IMG/VR virus record: IMGVR_UViG_3300032050_000775
Location: 1 to 24,619 of that record
DNA length: 24,619 nt
From: a virus
Strand: one strand, 5' to 3'
Shown here piece by piece: positions 1-6,879 of this stretch (positions are counted from its first letter, which is position 1; every line of letters starts with the position of its first letter). The notes under the pieces were generated by a model. The model saw only the letters and a program-made list of their open reading frames with translations. It did no database searches and was not told where the DNA came from. A program made the position numbers and the translations under genes.

Positions 1-2
1 TG

Positions 3-1319
3 TTGCAGTTTGGCAATGGGGCGCTTCAGTTCCAGACCCTGTCCGGTTTGACCGCTGGTAGCACTTATTCTTTTGCGCCTCAATTAAGCCTCGACTCCTC
101 CGGCAATCTGGGTATTGGGACGAGTTCGCCGGTTTACCAGACTCAAATTTATGGCTCTGGGCAAACAACCGCTGCTCTGACTGATGCGGGAAACAAAGGC
201 GGTTCGCTTTTGCTCAATACGCCTACGGTTTCTGCTGGAGACGGCGGCGCACTTTTGCTTGGCGCGGGTGGTTCTGGTGCAAAGCCGTTTGCTGCTGTCA
301 AGGGCCTATTGTCTGACGGTGGGGGCAACACTACTGGCGCTATTGCATTTTCCACAAGAAACGCAATTGGCGATACTGCGCTCACAGAACGTATGCGCCT
401 CAACTCCTCCGGCAACCTCGGCTTGGGGGTTACTCCTAGTGCTTGGGGCGTGGGATACAAAGCCTTCCAAAACGGCGTTTTCTGCTTGGCCTCAGACGGA
501 ACAAACAACGACCTGACGGCCAACCGCTTTATCAACTCTGGTGGAACTTCGACATACATTGCCAACGGTTTTGCCTCCATGCTTCGGCAAGACGGTGGCA
601 CGTTTAAGTTCTTCACAGCCCCCTCCGGCACAGCAGGTAACGCTATCTCGTTTACTCAGGCGATGACGCTGGATGCTAGTGGTAACTTGCTGGTGGGGAC
701 TACTACAAGCACAGCAAGACTTACAACAGCCTCGGCGGGTGCAGAAGGAGCTGTGGAGGTTTCCTTCCTCAGTGGTGGCTGTCAATTCTTCGTAAACAGC
801 GTAGGCGGTGGAAACGCTGCTGCCACAGTGCAAAGAATTGGCAGAAACAGCGGCACTACCCGATCAATAAATGCAGGCGGAACAATTAACGCCTCTGGCG
901 CTGACTACGCTGAGTACATGACCAAAGCTGGCGACTTTACTGTTGCCAAAGGTGATGTGGTTGGCATTGATGCACAAGGTAAGTTAACCAATGTATTTTC
1001 CAACGCTGTTTCATTTTGCGTAAAATCAACCGACCCCTCATATGTTGGCGGCGATACTTGGGGAACTGACTTTGAAAATGACCCGGACGGGTTGGAAGCA
1101 GCCCGTCAAACAGTAGATCGCATCGCCTTTGCTGGTCAGGTTCCTGTCAATGTAATTGGTGCTACTGCTGGTCAGTACATCATTCCTGTAAATGACAACG
1201 GCGCAATCAAAGGGGACGCTGTAAGTAGTCCTACATTTGAGCAGTACCAACAAGCTGTGGGCAAAGTCATCGCCATTGAAACTGATGGCCGAGCACGCAT
1301 CATTGTCAAAGTAGCTTAA
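3..1319 (+). CDS. Phage tail fibre protein, C-terminal part (5' truncated by window edge)
   Basis: This is the distal part of a tail fibre or receptor-binding protein; the reading frame is open to the window edge, so the true start lies outside. Three copies of a fibre motif are visible near residues 30, 131 and 221 (SLDSSGNLGIGT, MRLNSSGNLGLG, MTLDASGNLLVG), a pattern common in phage fibre shafts. From about residue 295 the sequence changes to a tip domain that starts GADYAEY (D301-Y305) and continues with a VAKGDVVGID segment. This resembles the Peptidase_G2/IMC intramolecular-chaperone domain, which in known fibres assists trimerisation and may cleave itself. Whether this copy cleaves cannot be read from the sequence. 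A small fibre-associated gene and the lysis genes follow directly. The fibre assignment is firm; the name of the tip domain is less certain. Confidence 0.85.
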   Translation: MQFGNGALQFQTLSGLTAGSTYSFAPQLSLDSSGNLGIGTSSPVYQTQIYGSGQTTAALTDAGNKGGSLLLNTPTVSAGDGGALLLGAGGSGAKPFAAVKGLLSDGGGNTTGAIAFSTRNAIGDTALTERMRLNSSGNLGLGVTPSAWGVGYKAFQNGVFCLASDGTNNDLTANRFINSGGTSTYIANGFASMLRQDGGTFKFFTAPSGTAGNAISFTQAMTLDASGNLLVGTTTSTARLTTASAGAEGAVEVSFLSGGCQFFVNSVGGGNAAATVQRIGRNSGTTRSINAGGTINASGADYAEYMTKAGDFTVAKGDVVGIDAQGKLTNVFSNAVSFCVKSTDPSYVGGDTWGTDFENDPDGLEAARQTVDRIAFAGQVPVNVIGATAGQYIIPVNDNGAIKGDAVSSPTFEQYQQAVGKVIAIETDGRARIIVKVA

Positions 1320-1337
1320 CCCCCGAAAGGAAATATC

Positions 1338-1634
1338 ATGACCACAACTTGGAAAATCACACAATGCGACCGACTCACCTCGGACGACTTCATCACAACC
1401 GCGCACTGGACCTGCACAGCCGTGGACGGTGAACACAGCGCTTCTATCTACTCCACCTGCTCATGGGCTGCTGGTACGCCAACAATCCCCTATGCAGACG
1501 TTACAGAGGCAGAAGTGCTTCAGTGGTGCTGGACATCTGGCGTGGACAAGGACGCTACTGAAGCTGCTTTGGCTCAGAACATTGCCTTGCAGAAAAACCC
1601 CGTGACCGCTACCGGCACACCTTGGTCAGCATAA
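1338..1634 (+). CDS. Small fibre-associated protein (DUF7936-like)
   Basis: A 98-aa protein preceded by a good ribosome binding site (GAAAGGAAA, 1325-1333). It begins TTTWKITQCDR and has an HWTCTAVDGEHSAS stretch followed by a tryptophan-rich C-terminal half. Small proteins with this TWxI...HW...DG layout are frequently found directly downstream of phage tail fibres, and I recall them as a DUF7936-type family; that name is from memory. No signal peptide or membrane segment is visible. A role as fibre accessory or fibre-assembly factor is inferred from position only. Confidence 0.7.
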   Translation: MTTTWKITQCDRLTSDDFITTAHWTCTAVDGEHSASIYSTCSWAAGTPTIPYADVTEAEVLQWCWTSGVDKDATEAALAQNIALQKNPVTATGTPWSA

Positions 1635-1658
1635 GCGTCTATGTAGGTAGTAGTACAA

Positions 1659-1862
1659 ATGGAACACATAGATCCTGTCGAATATGGCAAGCTAATCAGC
1701 ACTGTTGACACCCTCAGTAAGAAGGTGGACAGTATGGACGCTGACATAAAGAAGCTGCTGGCATTGGCTAATCAAAGCAAAGGTGGGTTCTGGATGGGTA
1801 TGACCATTGCCTCGTTATTCGGCGGCATCCTCACCTTTGTTGGTGAGCGTGTGTTTCGATAA
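1659..1862 (+). CDS. Small coiled-coil/membrane protein, holin candidate
   Basis: A 67-aa protein. Residues 5-40 form a probable coiled coil (heptad-like hydrophobics in STVDTLSKKVDSMDADIKKL), and residues about 43-62 form one hydrophobic segment (GFWMGMTIASLFGGILTFVG) followed by a basic end (ERVFR). This layout of N-terminal coiled coil plus C-terminal membrane helix is shared with XhlA-like and other small phage lysis proteins. The stop codon overlaps the next start (TAATG, 1860-1864), so it is coupled to the rest of the lysis cassette. It could be the holin, or a helper of the holin encoded downstream. Confidence 0.7.
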   Translation: MEHIDPVEYGKLISTVDTLSKKVDSMDADIKKLLALANQSKGGFWMGMTIASLFGGILTFVGERVFR

Positions 1863-2314
1863 TGCTTGTAGAACTCGCTGCTGCTAACGCAGCGTTCGCT
1901 GTCATCAAAGAAACCATATCGAACACTGGTGAGTTGATGAATGCTGGTAAGGCTTTGTCACAACTCTTTGATAGCGAAGCTACATTGCGTAAACGGTTGC
2001 TCGACAAGAGTGGTGACACCATCAACACCGATGCTGAAGAGTTCTTTGCTCTTGAGCAGATAAGGGTACAGAAGGAAGAGCTTGAACAGGCTATGACCTA
2101 TTATGGTAGACCCGGTCTCATCAATGACTGGCGCACATTTCAGGCCAAGGCAGCGAAGCAACGCAAGGAAGCACAAGAAGAAGAGATACGCAGGAAGATG
2201 CGTAGACGAGTCAAGATTATTGAAGGTATGTGGTGGGGAGTTTTAGCAATTGTCTTAGCTTTCTCCATCTATTTCACCATCACTATCATCACTCTATTCA
2301 GGGACAGAGCATGA
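1862..2314 (+). CDS. Conserved phage protein with C-terminal membrane helix
   Basis: A 150-aa protein starting in a TAATG overlap with the gene before it. The N-terminal part is alanine-rich (ELAAANAAFAVIKETISNTG), the middle is a long charged helix (about residues 60-120, rich in E, K, Q, R), and residues about 124-144 form a hydrophobic membrane segment ending in a short charged tail. The N-terminal 'AANAAFAVIK' pattern is recalled from proteins of marine and freshwater phages without an assigned function. Its place between candidate holins and the spanins suggests a lysis or membrane role; this is inference. Confidence 0.7.
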   Translation: MLVELAAANAAFAVIKETISNTGELMNAGKALSQLFDSEATLRKRLLDKSGDTINTDAEEFFALEQIRVQKEELEQAMTYYGRPGLINDWRTFQAKAAKQRKEAQEEEIRRKMRRRVKIIEGMWWGVLAIVLAFSIYFTITIITLFRDRA

Positions 2315-2637
2315 CAAAGACGTTTCAGAAAGATTCGCAGTACAATCAGTTTGACATCAACGACGATGGTGTTGTCACTGACGAAGAACTCAATAGATCT
2401 GAACGAATGATGCAGATTGAAAACATGGACAAACTTGCTGATCAACAGCGAGTGATGGCGTGGTTTGCTTTGTTTCTTCCTTTCATCACTGTGGTATTGA
2501 TGCTGCTTCCGTTTGTAGAGCTTGCAAAGGTTGATGCTGTTATGGGATTGGCTACTACATTTTGTGCTGCTATGGGTACAATTGTTGTTGCATTCATGGC
2601 TGCTACTGCCTATATTCGCGGGAAGATGTCAGAATGA
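2311..2637 (+). CDS. Two-TM membrane protein with EF-hand loop, holin candidate
   Basis: A 108-aa protein. The ATG at 2311 is preferred over the longer open frame because it forms an ATGA overlap with the previous gene and has AGGGAC just upstream. Residues 15-26 (DINDDGVVTDEE) match a canonical EF-hand calcium loop, with Asp1, Asn3, Asp5, Gly6 and Glu12 all in place. Two hydrophobic segments follow (about 50-70 and 77-99), ending in a short cytoplasm-like tail (YIRGKMSE). Two transmembrane helices and the position just before Rz/Rz1 and the endolysin make it a holin candidate. Calcium binding is predicted from the loop alone. Confidence 0.7.
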   Translation: MTKTFQKDSQYNQFDINDDGVVTDEELNRSERMMQIENMDKLADQQRVMAWFALFLPFITVVLMLLPFVELAKVDAVMGLATTFCAAMGTIVVAFMAATAYIRGKMSE

Positions 2638-3089
2638 ATTTATACATCACAGGTGGTGTAGCTGCTACAGCTTTTGCTGTTGGCTTTCTTGTCAATGGTT
2701 GGCGACTCAACGCTGAGATTGATAACATTCATGCTGCTCATACTGCTGCTGTTGCACAAGCCACTGTTGATGCTATGGAACAAACAATAACCTTGCAGGA
2801 GAAGAAAGACAATGCTATTAAACAGGCTCAACAAACCGCTGCTGCCAATGCTGCTGCTGCCACTCGTGCTCGTTCTGAGCTTGACTGGGTGCGCGACTAC
2901 CACAGTCGCACCACCGTTGAAGTCAGTAGTGCTACCTGCCCCTCCGTTAGAGAGCACACCACAACCCTCGCAGCCGTATTCGGAGAGTGCAGCGCTGCTC
3001 TTACAGGTATGGCGAAAAAAGCTGACGGACACGCCCTTGATGCCAAAGCCTTAATTGATGCTTGGCCCAAGCTTGAAAGCACCAAATGA
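2634..3089 (+). CDS. Rz: Rz-like i-spanin (inner-membrane lysis protein)
   Basis: A 151-aa protein whose start at 2634 forms an ATGA overlap with the preceding gene and follows GGGAAG; the open frame reaches further upstream but only in-frame with the previous gene's body. It has one N-terminal membrane segment (about residues 4-22) and a long alanine-rich, charged periplasmic helix, typical of Rz-type i-spanins (type II topology). I-spanins join an outer-membrane lipoprotein to fuse the two host membranes at the last step of lysis in Gram-negative hosts. An Rz1-like lipoprotein lies inside this gene in another frame, which supports the call strongly. Confidence 0.85.
   Translation: MNLYITGGVAATAFAVGFLVNGWRLNAEIDNIHAAHTAAVAQATVDAMEQTITLQEKKDNAIKQAQQTAAANAAAATRARSELDWVRDYHSRTTVEVSSATCPSVREHTTTLAAVFGECSAALTGMAKKADGHALDAKALIDAWPKLESTK
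2812..3054 (+). CDS. Rz1: Rz1-like o-spanin lipoprotein embedded inside Rz
   Basis: An 80-aa reading frame lies entirely inside the Rz gene, in the +1 frame. It starts with an ATG that has AGGAG 10 bases upstream (2797-2801). The N-terminus is a textbook lipoprotein signal: basic residues (R5, K8), a leucine-rich core, then the lipobox LTGC with Cys27 (codon 2890-2892). The mature part is proline-rich (VAPP, LPAPP, STPQPSQP), as known o-spanins are. Rz1 proteins anchor in the outer membrane and bind the i-spanin across the periplasm. The full embedding matches the lambda Rz/Rz1 arrangement. Confidence 0.88.
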   Translation: MLLNRLNKPLLPMLLLPLVLVLSLTGCATTTVAPPLKSVVLPAPPLESTPQPSQPYSESAALLLQVWRKKLTDTPLMPKP

Positions 3090-3547
3090 ATCTCACAATA
3101 AACTTCACTCTTAATGAACTGACACAGAGCGAAACTGCTCTACGCAAAGGACTCGACAATGCTCCTACACAAGACGTTATCTCTGCTTTGCAAACATTGG
3201 CAGTTAATGTGTTGCAGCCTGTACGTGACCATTACGGTAGGGGTGTCAAAGTTAACAGCGGCTATCGAAGCCCGGAAGTGAATGCTTCAGTTGGTGGTAG
3301 CAAGACCAGTGATCATTGCAAAGGGTTTGCTGCTGACATCGAAATACCCGGTGTGCCTAACAAAGAACTTGCTTTGTACATTCGTGACAATTTAGAGTAT
3401 ACTCAGCTTATTCTTGAAGCATACACTGAGGGTGTACCTGATAGTGGTTGGGTACATGTGTCGTATGATCCCACCAATCTAAAGAAACAAGTGATGACTG
3501 CTAAGTTTGTAAACGGTAAGGCTGTCTACTCTAACGGCATCGCGTAA
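3086..3547 (+). CDS. Endolysin, M15-type peptidase
   Basis: A 153-aa peptidase of the M15_3 (D-Ala-D-Ala carboxypeptidase/L-Ala-D-Glu endopeptidase-like) kind, expected to cut peptidoglycan cross-links in the periplasm. Visible signatures are NSGYRSPEVN (57-66), SDHCKGFAAD (75-84) carrying the zinc ligands His77 and Asp84, and WVHVSY (122-127) carrying the third ligand His124. No signal peptide is seen, so export would depend on the holin. The start overlaps the Rz stop (ATGA) and follows GAAAG. It ends the lysis cassette; a new gene with its own strong ribosome binding site starts 12 bases later. Confidence 0.9.
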   Translation: MNLTINFTLNELTQSETALRKGLDNAPTQDVISALQTLAVNVLQPVRDHYGRGVKVNSGYRSPEVNASVGGSKTSDHCKGFAADIEIPGVPNKELALYIRDNLEYTQLILEAYTEGVPDSGWVHVSYDPTNLKKQVMTAKFVNGKAVYSNGIA

Positions 3548-3558
3548 TAGGAAACAAT

Positions 3559-6165
3559 ATGGATAAAAGCTTTACATCAAAACAGAAGGAAATCGTTGCA
3601 CGTAAGATGGGGTATGACGGTCCTATGCAGGGCTTCGACGACTTCCTAGCTTCATCACCTTCTGACGCTCAGAAGTACAGCGCCATCACATCTAAGTTTG
3701 TAGAGCGTATGGCTAAAGGGGGCATGGTAAAGAAGTATCAAGAGGGCGGTGTTGTTACCGCATCACCTACTGATGCAACCACAGGTGCCCCAATTATACC
3801 GGGCGCTACAAGCTATACAGCAGCACAAACAGCAACACCTACTCCTATTGTTACACCCACCACAGGTGTTACAACAACCGCAACACCTGCACAAGTTGCA
3901 CAGGCCACCGACATAGCTGCACCAGATGTCATAAAAGCACCTACTATTGTTGCGGCTGGTGCCGCTGATGAGATTAAAACAGCGCTTGAAGGAGGTGTAA
4001 CTAAAAATCCCTTACCTCAAACATCTGATGTAATGACGGCGTTAAGAATGTCTCAGGGTAAAGAACAAGCGACACCAGATGCTTTGAAGAAGTATGATTG
4101 GAATCGTGATGGGAAAATTGATTTTTCAGACATGTCTAATGTATTGAAGATGCAGTTGGGTAAACCCACTACTATTCCTATGCCAGATGATATGGATTGG
4201 GGTAAGGAAGTCAAAACGGAAGGTGTGAGTGCTGCACAAGGTGCTGTCTCCGAAGGTTCCCTTGCTCAAGCAGCACAAGGTGAAGTGTCTGCTGAGTCTT
4301 TGGCTGAACAACAACAATTTAATGATGAGTATAAACGTTTAGTTGCTGCTGAACAGCGCACAACAGAAGAAGGGGAAATGGTTACTGCCGTAACAGATGT
4401 CCCTACTATTACATCACAGGCAGCACAAGCCGCAGCACCTACAGCAGTACAAGCTGCACAAGGGCAGGTTCAGGCTGATCAACTTGTAAAGGCTGCACAA
4501 ATTGCAGAGAGCGACATGGCACAGGCTACAGCAATCACTGCTGATGGTCTTGCTCCTGATGCTAAGATGGTGGCAGCAAAGCTGGATAAATTTACAGTGG
4601 ATGATGGCACATTGGCACAGGCTGCACAGGGTAACGTTGATGCCTTGTCTACGGTGCAAGGTCAGTTGTCTCAGTTGATGCAAAGCTTTAACGATGGCTC
4701 CACCCCTGCATGGGCTGCTGGTGCCATCCGTGGTGCTAACGCTGCTATGGCTGCACGAGGCTTGGGTGGTAGCTCTATGGCTGCTACAGCGATCTTCCAA
4801 GCTGCTATGGAGAGTGCGCTACCTATTGCTGCACAGGATGCTCAAGTGTTCCAGCAAATGGGTATGCAGAACTTGAACAACCGTCAGCAGGTTGCATTAG
4901 CTAATGCTGCAGCACAGCAAGGCTTGTCTTTGCAAAACCTGTCTAACGAACAGCAAGCTCGCCTTACTAACGCCACTAATTCGTTTGCTTTGCAAAGTCA
5001 AAACCTTAGCAACATGCAACAGACTATGTTGGCTAACACACAGATTCGTGCTACGTTGCAGGGACAAAACTTATCCAATCAACAGCAAGCTGCTGTGCTT
5101 AATGCTGCTCGTTACGCTGAACAAGCCAACATCAATCTCAACAACTTGCAACAGGCTGCTTTGCATAACAGTTCTATGCAGGTGCAGGTGGATATTAGCA
5201 ACGCTTCAAACCGTCAGCAAACAGCTTTGGCTAATGCTCAGATTGAAGCTGCCATGCAGGGTAAGGTGCTTGATAATAAACAACAAGCTGCTGTGTTGAA
5301 TGCTGCACGGATTTCTGAAAACCTCAACACTACATTCAATGCTGCACAACAAGCTGCTCTTAGTAATTCACAGTTGATGAAGGACATTGGTATTGCTAAT
5401 TTGAGTGCGGCACAGCAAACAACAATTGCCAATGCTGCTACGATTGCTTCGATGGATATGGCAAATTTAAATGCCCGTCAACAAACTGCTGTACAGAATG
5501 CTCAAGCTTTCTTGGCAACAGACTTGAAGAACTTGGACAATCAGCAGCAGATGGCTATTTTCAAAGCCAAAGCTATCACTGATACATTGTTAAGTGATAC
5601 CGCTGCTGAGAATGCTGCTAAGATTACTAATGCAAGCAATGAATTAGAAGCTGCTAAAATATCTGAAACACTCAGGTTGACAGCTAACCAGTTTAATGCT
5701 TCTGAGAAGAACAAAATTAGTTTAGCTAATATGGATGCTGCCAACGAGTTGGTGAAATTCAATGCTCAAGAAGCCAATGATCGTGCTGAGTTTAACTCGC
5801 GCATGTCTGCTGAGATTAATGTAGCGAATGCTAAAATCTTGGCTGATGTTTCTACAGCTAACACTGCTGCTGTCAACGCAGCCAATGCTGTCAATGCTAA
5901 GAATGCTACAGACTTGTCTGCCTCTGCATATGCTCAACAGAGTCAGACTTACAGAGACTTGTTATCGTATTCTTGGAAGACTGGTGAAAGCACTAAAGAT
6001 CGTTTTACCAATTTAGCCATTGCTTCTGTTCAGAAAGATGTTGCTAACATTAAAGCTGATAGTGAAAGTAGTAGCGCTCTCGGTAGATTTGCCACTGAAA
6101 TAGCTAAGAACACTACACTGTCAGACATTGAAAAAGGTTATAATTTCATTAAGGGTCTTTTTTGA
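3559..6165 (+). CDS. Large virion protein with eleven 22-residue repeats
   Basis: An 868-aa protein preceded by AGGAAAC. The N-terminal ~65 residues end in KGGMVKKYQEGGVV. A Thr/Ala/Pro-rich linker follows, then one dockerin-like EF-hand loop (D180-D191, DWNRDGKIDFSD). Residues about 225-360 hold a looser AAQGxV motif. Between residues 437 and 665 a Gln-Gln pair recurs exactly every 22 residues, at 443, 465, 487 and onward to 663 (11 copies, typical unit NLSNQQQAAVLNA). The rest is Ala/Asn/Gln-rich helix. A 22-residue period equals two 11-residue units, which would suit a long right-handed coiled coil. I do not know its exact role; a fibrous tail or internal virion component is inferred from composition and from the following virion-type genes. 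It has no cysteine-rich or catalytic signature. Confidence 0.75.
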   Translation: MDKSFTSKQKEIVARKMGYDGPMQGFDDFLASSPSDAQKYSAITSKFVERMAKGGMVKKYQEGGVVTASPTDATTGAPIIPGATSYTAAQTATPTPIVTPTTGVTTTATPAQVAQATDIAAPDVIKAPTIVAAGAADEIKTALEGGVTKNPLPQTSDVMTALRMSQGKEQATPDALKKYDWNRDGKIDFSDMSNVLKMQLGKPTTIPMPDDMDWGKEVKTEGVSAAQGAVSEGSLAQAAQGEVSAESLAEQQQFNDEYKRLVAAEQRTTEEGEMVTAVTDVPTITSQAAQAAAPTAVQAAQGQVQADQLVKAAQIAESDMAQATAITADGLAPDAKMVAAKLDKFTVDDGTLAQAAQGNVDALSTVQGQLSQLMQSFNDGSTPAWAAGAIRGANAAMAARGLGGSSMAATAIFQAAMESALPIAAQDAQVFQQMGMQNLNNRQQVALANAAAQQGLSLQNLSNEQQARLTNATNSFALQSQNLSNMQQTMLANTQIRATLQGQNLSNQQQAAVLNAARYAEQANINLNNLQQAALHNSSMQVQVDISNASNRQQTALANAQIEAAMQGKVLDNKQQAAVLNAARISENLNTTFNAAQQAALSNSQLMKDIGIANLSAAQQTTIANAATIASMDMANLNARQQTAVQNAQAFLATDLKNLDNQQQMAIFKAKAITDTLLSDTAAENAAKITNASNELEAAKISETLRLTANQFNASEKNKISLANMDAANELVKFNAQEANDRAEFNSRMSAEINVANAKILADVSTANTAAVNAANAVNAKNATDLSASAYAQQSQTYRDLLSYSWKTGESTKDRFTNLAIASVQKDVANIKADSESSSALGRFATEIAKNTTLSDIEKGYNFIKGLF
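4864..5592 (+). repeat. In-frame 66-bp (22-codon) repeat array
   Basis: Eleven consecutive units within the 868-aa virion protein gene. The CAGCAG/CAACAG/CAGCAA-type Gln-Gln codon pair recurs every 66 bases. The protein pattern is preserved while the DNA is diverged, so the period is kept by selection on the protein rather than by recent duplication. Confidence 0.85.
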
Positions 6166-6185
6166 TTTAAACGGAACATATTAAA

Positions 6186-6392
6186 ATGGAACACATTAAA
6201 GTTTACATGAGAAAAATTGAGAGCATGATTGCCGATAAAGATGAGAAGACTAATAAGTCTTCTAAAAATAAAGGACTACTTGCTCCATCAAAACCATTAA
6301 GTTCTGAAGAGAAATCAACGAATGAATTGGATGTTATTGCTAATATTGTTCACACTATTCGACAAGAACGGAAGGATATGTTAAATGGCTAA
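6186..6392 (+). CDS. Small charged hypothetical protein
   Basis: A 68-aa protein rich in Lys, Glu and Ser, with no membrane segment. Its start has only a weak upstream GGA; an alternative in-frame ATG lies at residue 8. The stop overlaps the next gene by 8 bases, and both sit between two large virion genes, so it is probably co-expressed with them. I do not recognise the family. Confidence 0.6.
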   Translation: MEHIKVYMRKIESMIADKDEKTNKSSKNKGLLAPSKPLSSEEKSTNELDVIANIVHTIRQERKDMLNG

Positions 6393-6879
6393 TATGAGTC
6401 CTGTTGATTTTATCAAACCTGTACCATCCGGTATTTCGTGGACAGACAACCCACGATCAACACCTTGGAATACACCACCTAAGCTTGTTAAAGTACAAGA
6501 TGTTGCTCGACGATACATTGCTTCATTATCACAGCCTAACACAATCAATAGTGCATTGGATGTACTTGAGACAGGCATTCCTGTTGCCGCACTTGCTAAT
6601 GCAATGATGCTCACTGGTGTTGCAAGTAATGTACATACCATTGATACTGGCATCTTAGTCATTCCTGTCATCATTGAAATGTTGGTGACGTTGGCTGAGA
6701 TACATGGTGTTGATTACATTGTGTTTGAGAAAGATCCTGATGAGGATAATATACCTTCTCGTGTGATTAAGAACGCTATGAAGAAAGCGCAAGAAACACC
6801 TGCTGAAGTTGAAGAAGAAGAACCTGTTGTTAATTTGTCAGGGTTGATGGCTCGTAAAAGCAAAACGGAGAATACATAA
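6385..6879 (+). CDS. Conserved phage virion-cluster protein, function unknown
   Basis: A 164-aa protein with AAGGATA upstream of its start. The N-terminal segment ISWTDNPRSTPWNTPP resembles a Gly-x-Ser/Thr...PW.xPP motif that I recall at the start of a small structural protein in cyanophages and other marine phages. The middle (about 60-105) is hydrophobic (VAALANAMMLTGVASN, ILVIPVIIEMLVTL) and could be buried helices or membrane-interacting. The C-terminus is a Glu-rich linker followed by NLSGLMARK. It overlaps its neighbours on both sides. Function is not known to me; the virion association is inferred from context. Confidence 0.65.
   Translation: MANMSPVDFIKPVPSGISWTDNPRSTPWNTPPKLVKVQDVARRYIASLSQPNTINSALDVLETGIPVAALANAMMLTGVASNVHTIDTGILVIPVIIEMLVTLAEIHGVDYIVFEKDPDEDNIPSRVIKNAMKKAQETPAEVEEEEPVVNLSGLMARKSKTENT

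Noticed and set aside
149-833. Two - strand frames opposite the tail fibre
   Set aside because: Antisense to a clear fibre gene; no initiation signal and no recognisable domain.
4414-4800. Cys/Ser-rich - strand frame opposite the 868-aa protein
   Set aside because: Shadow of Ala/Gln-rich repetitive codons (GCT/GCA/CAA read in reverse); no ribosome binding site.
4864-5592. Regular 66-bp repeats considered as a CRISPR array
   Set aside because: The units are coding, diverged at DNA level, not palindromic and without distinct spacers; they are protein repeats.
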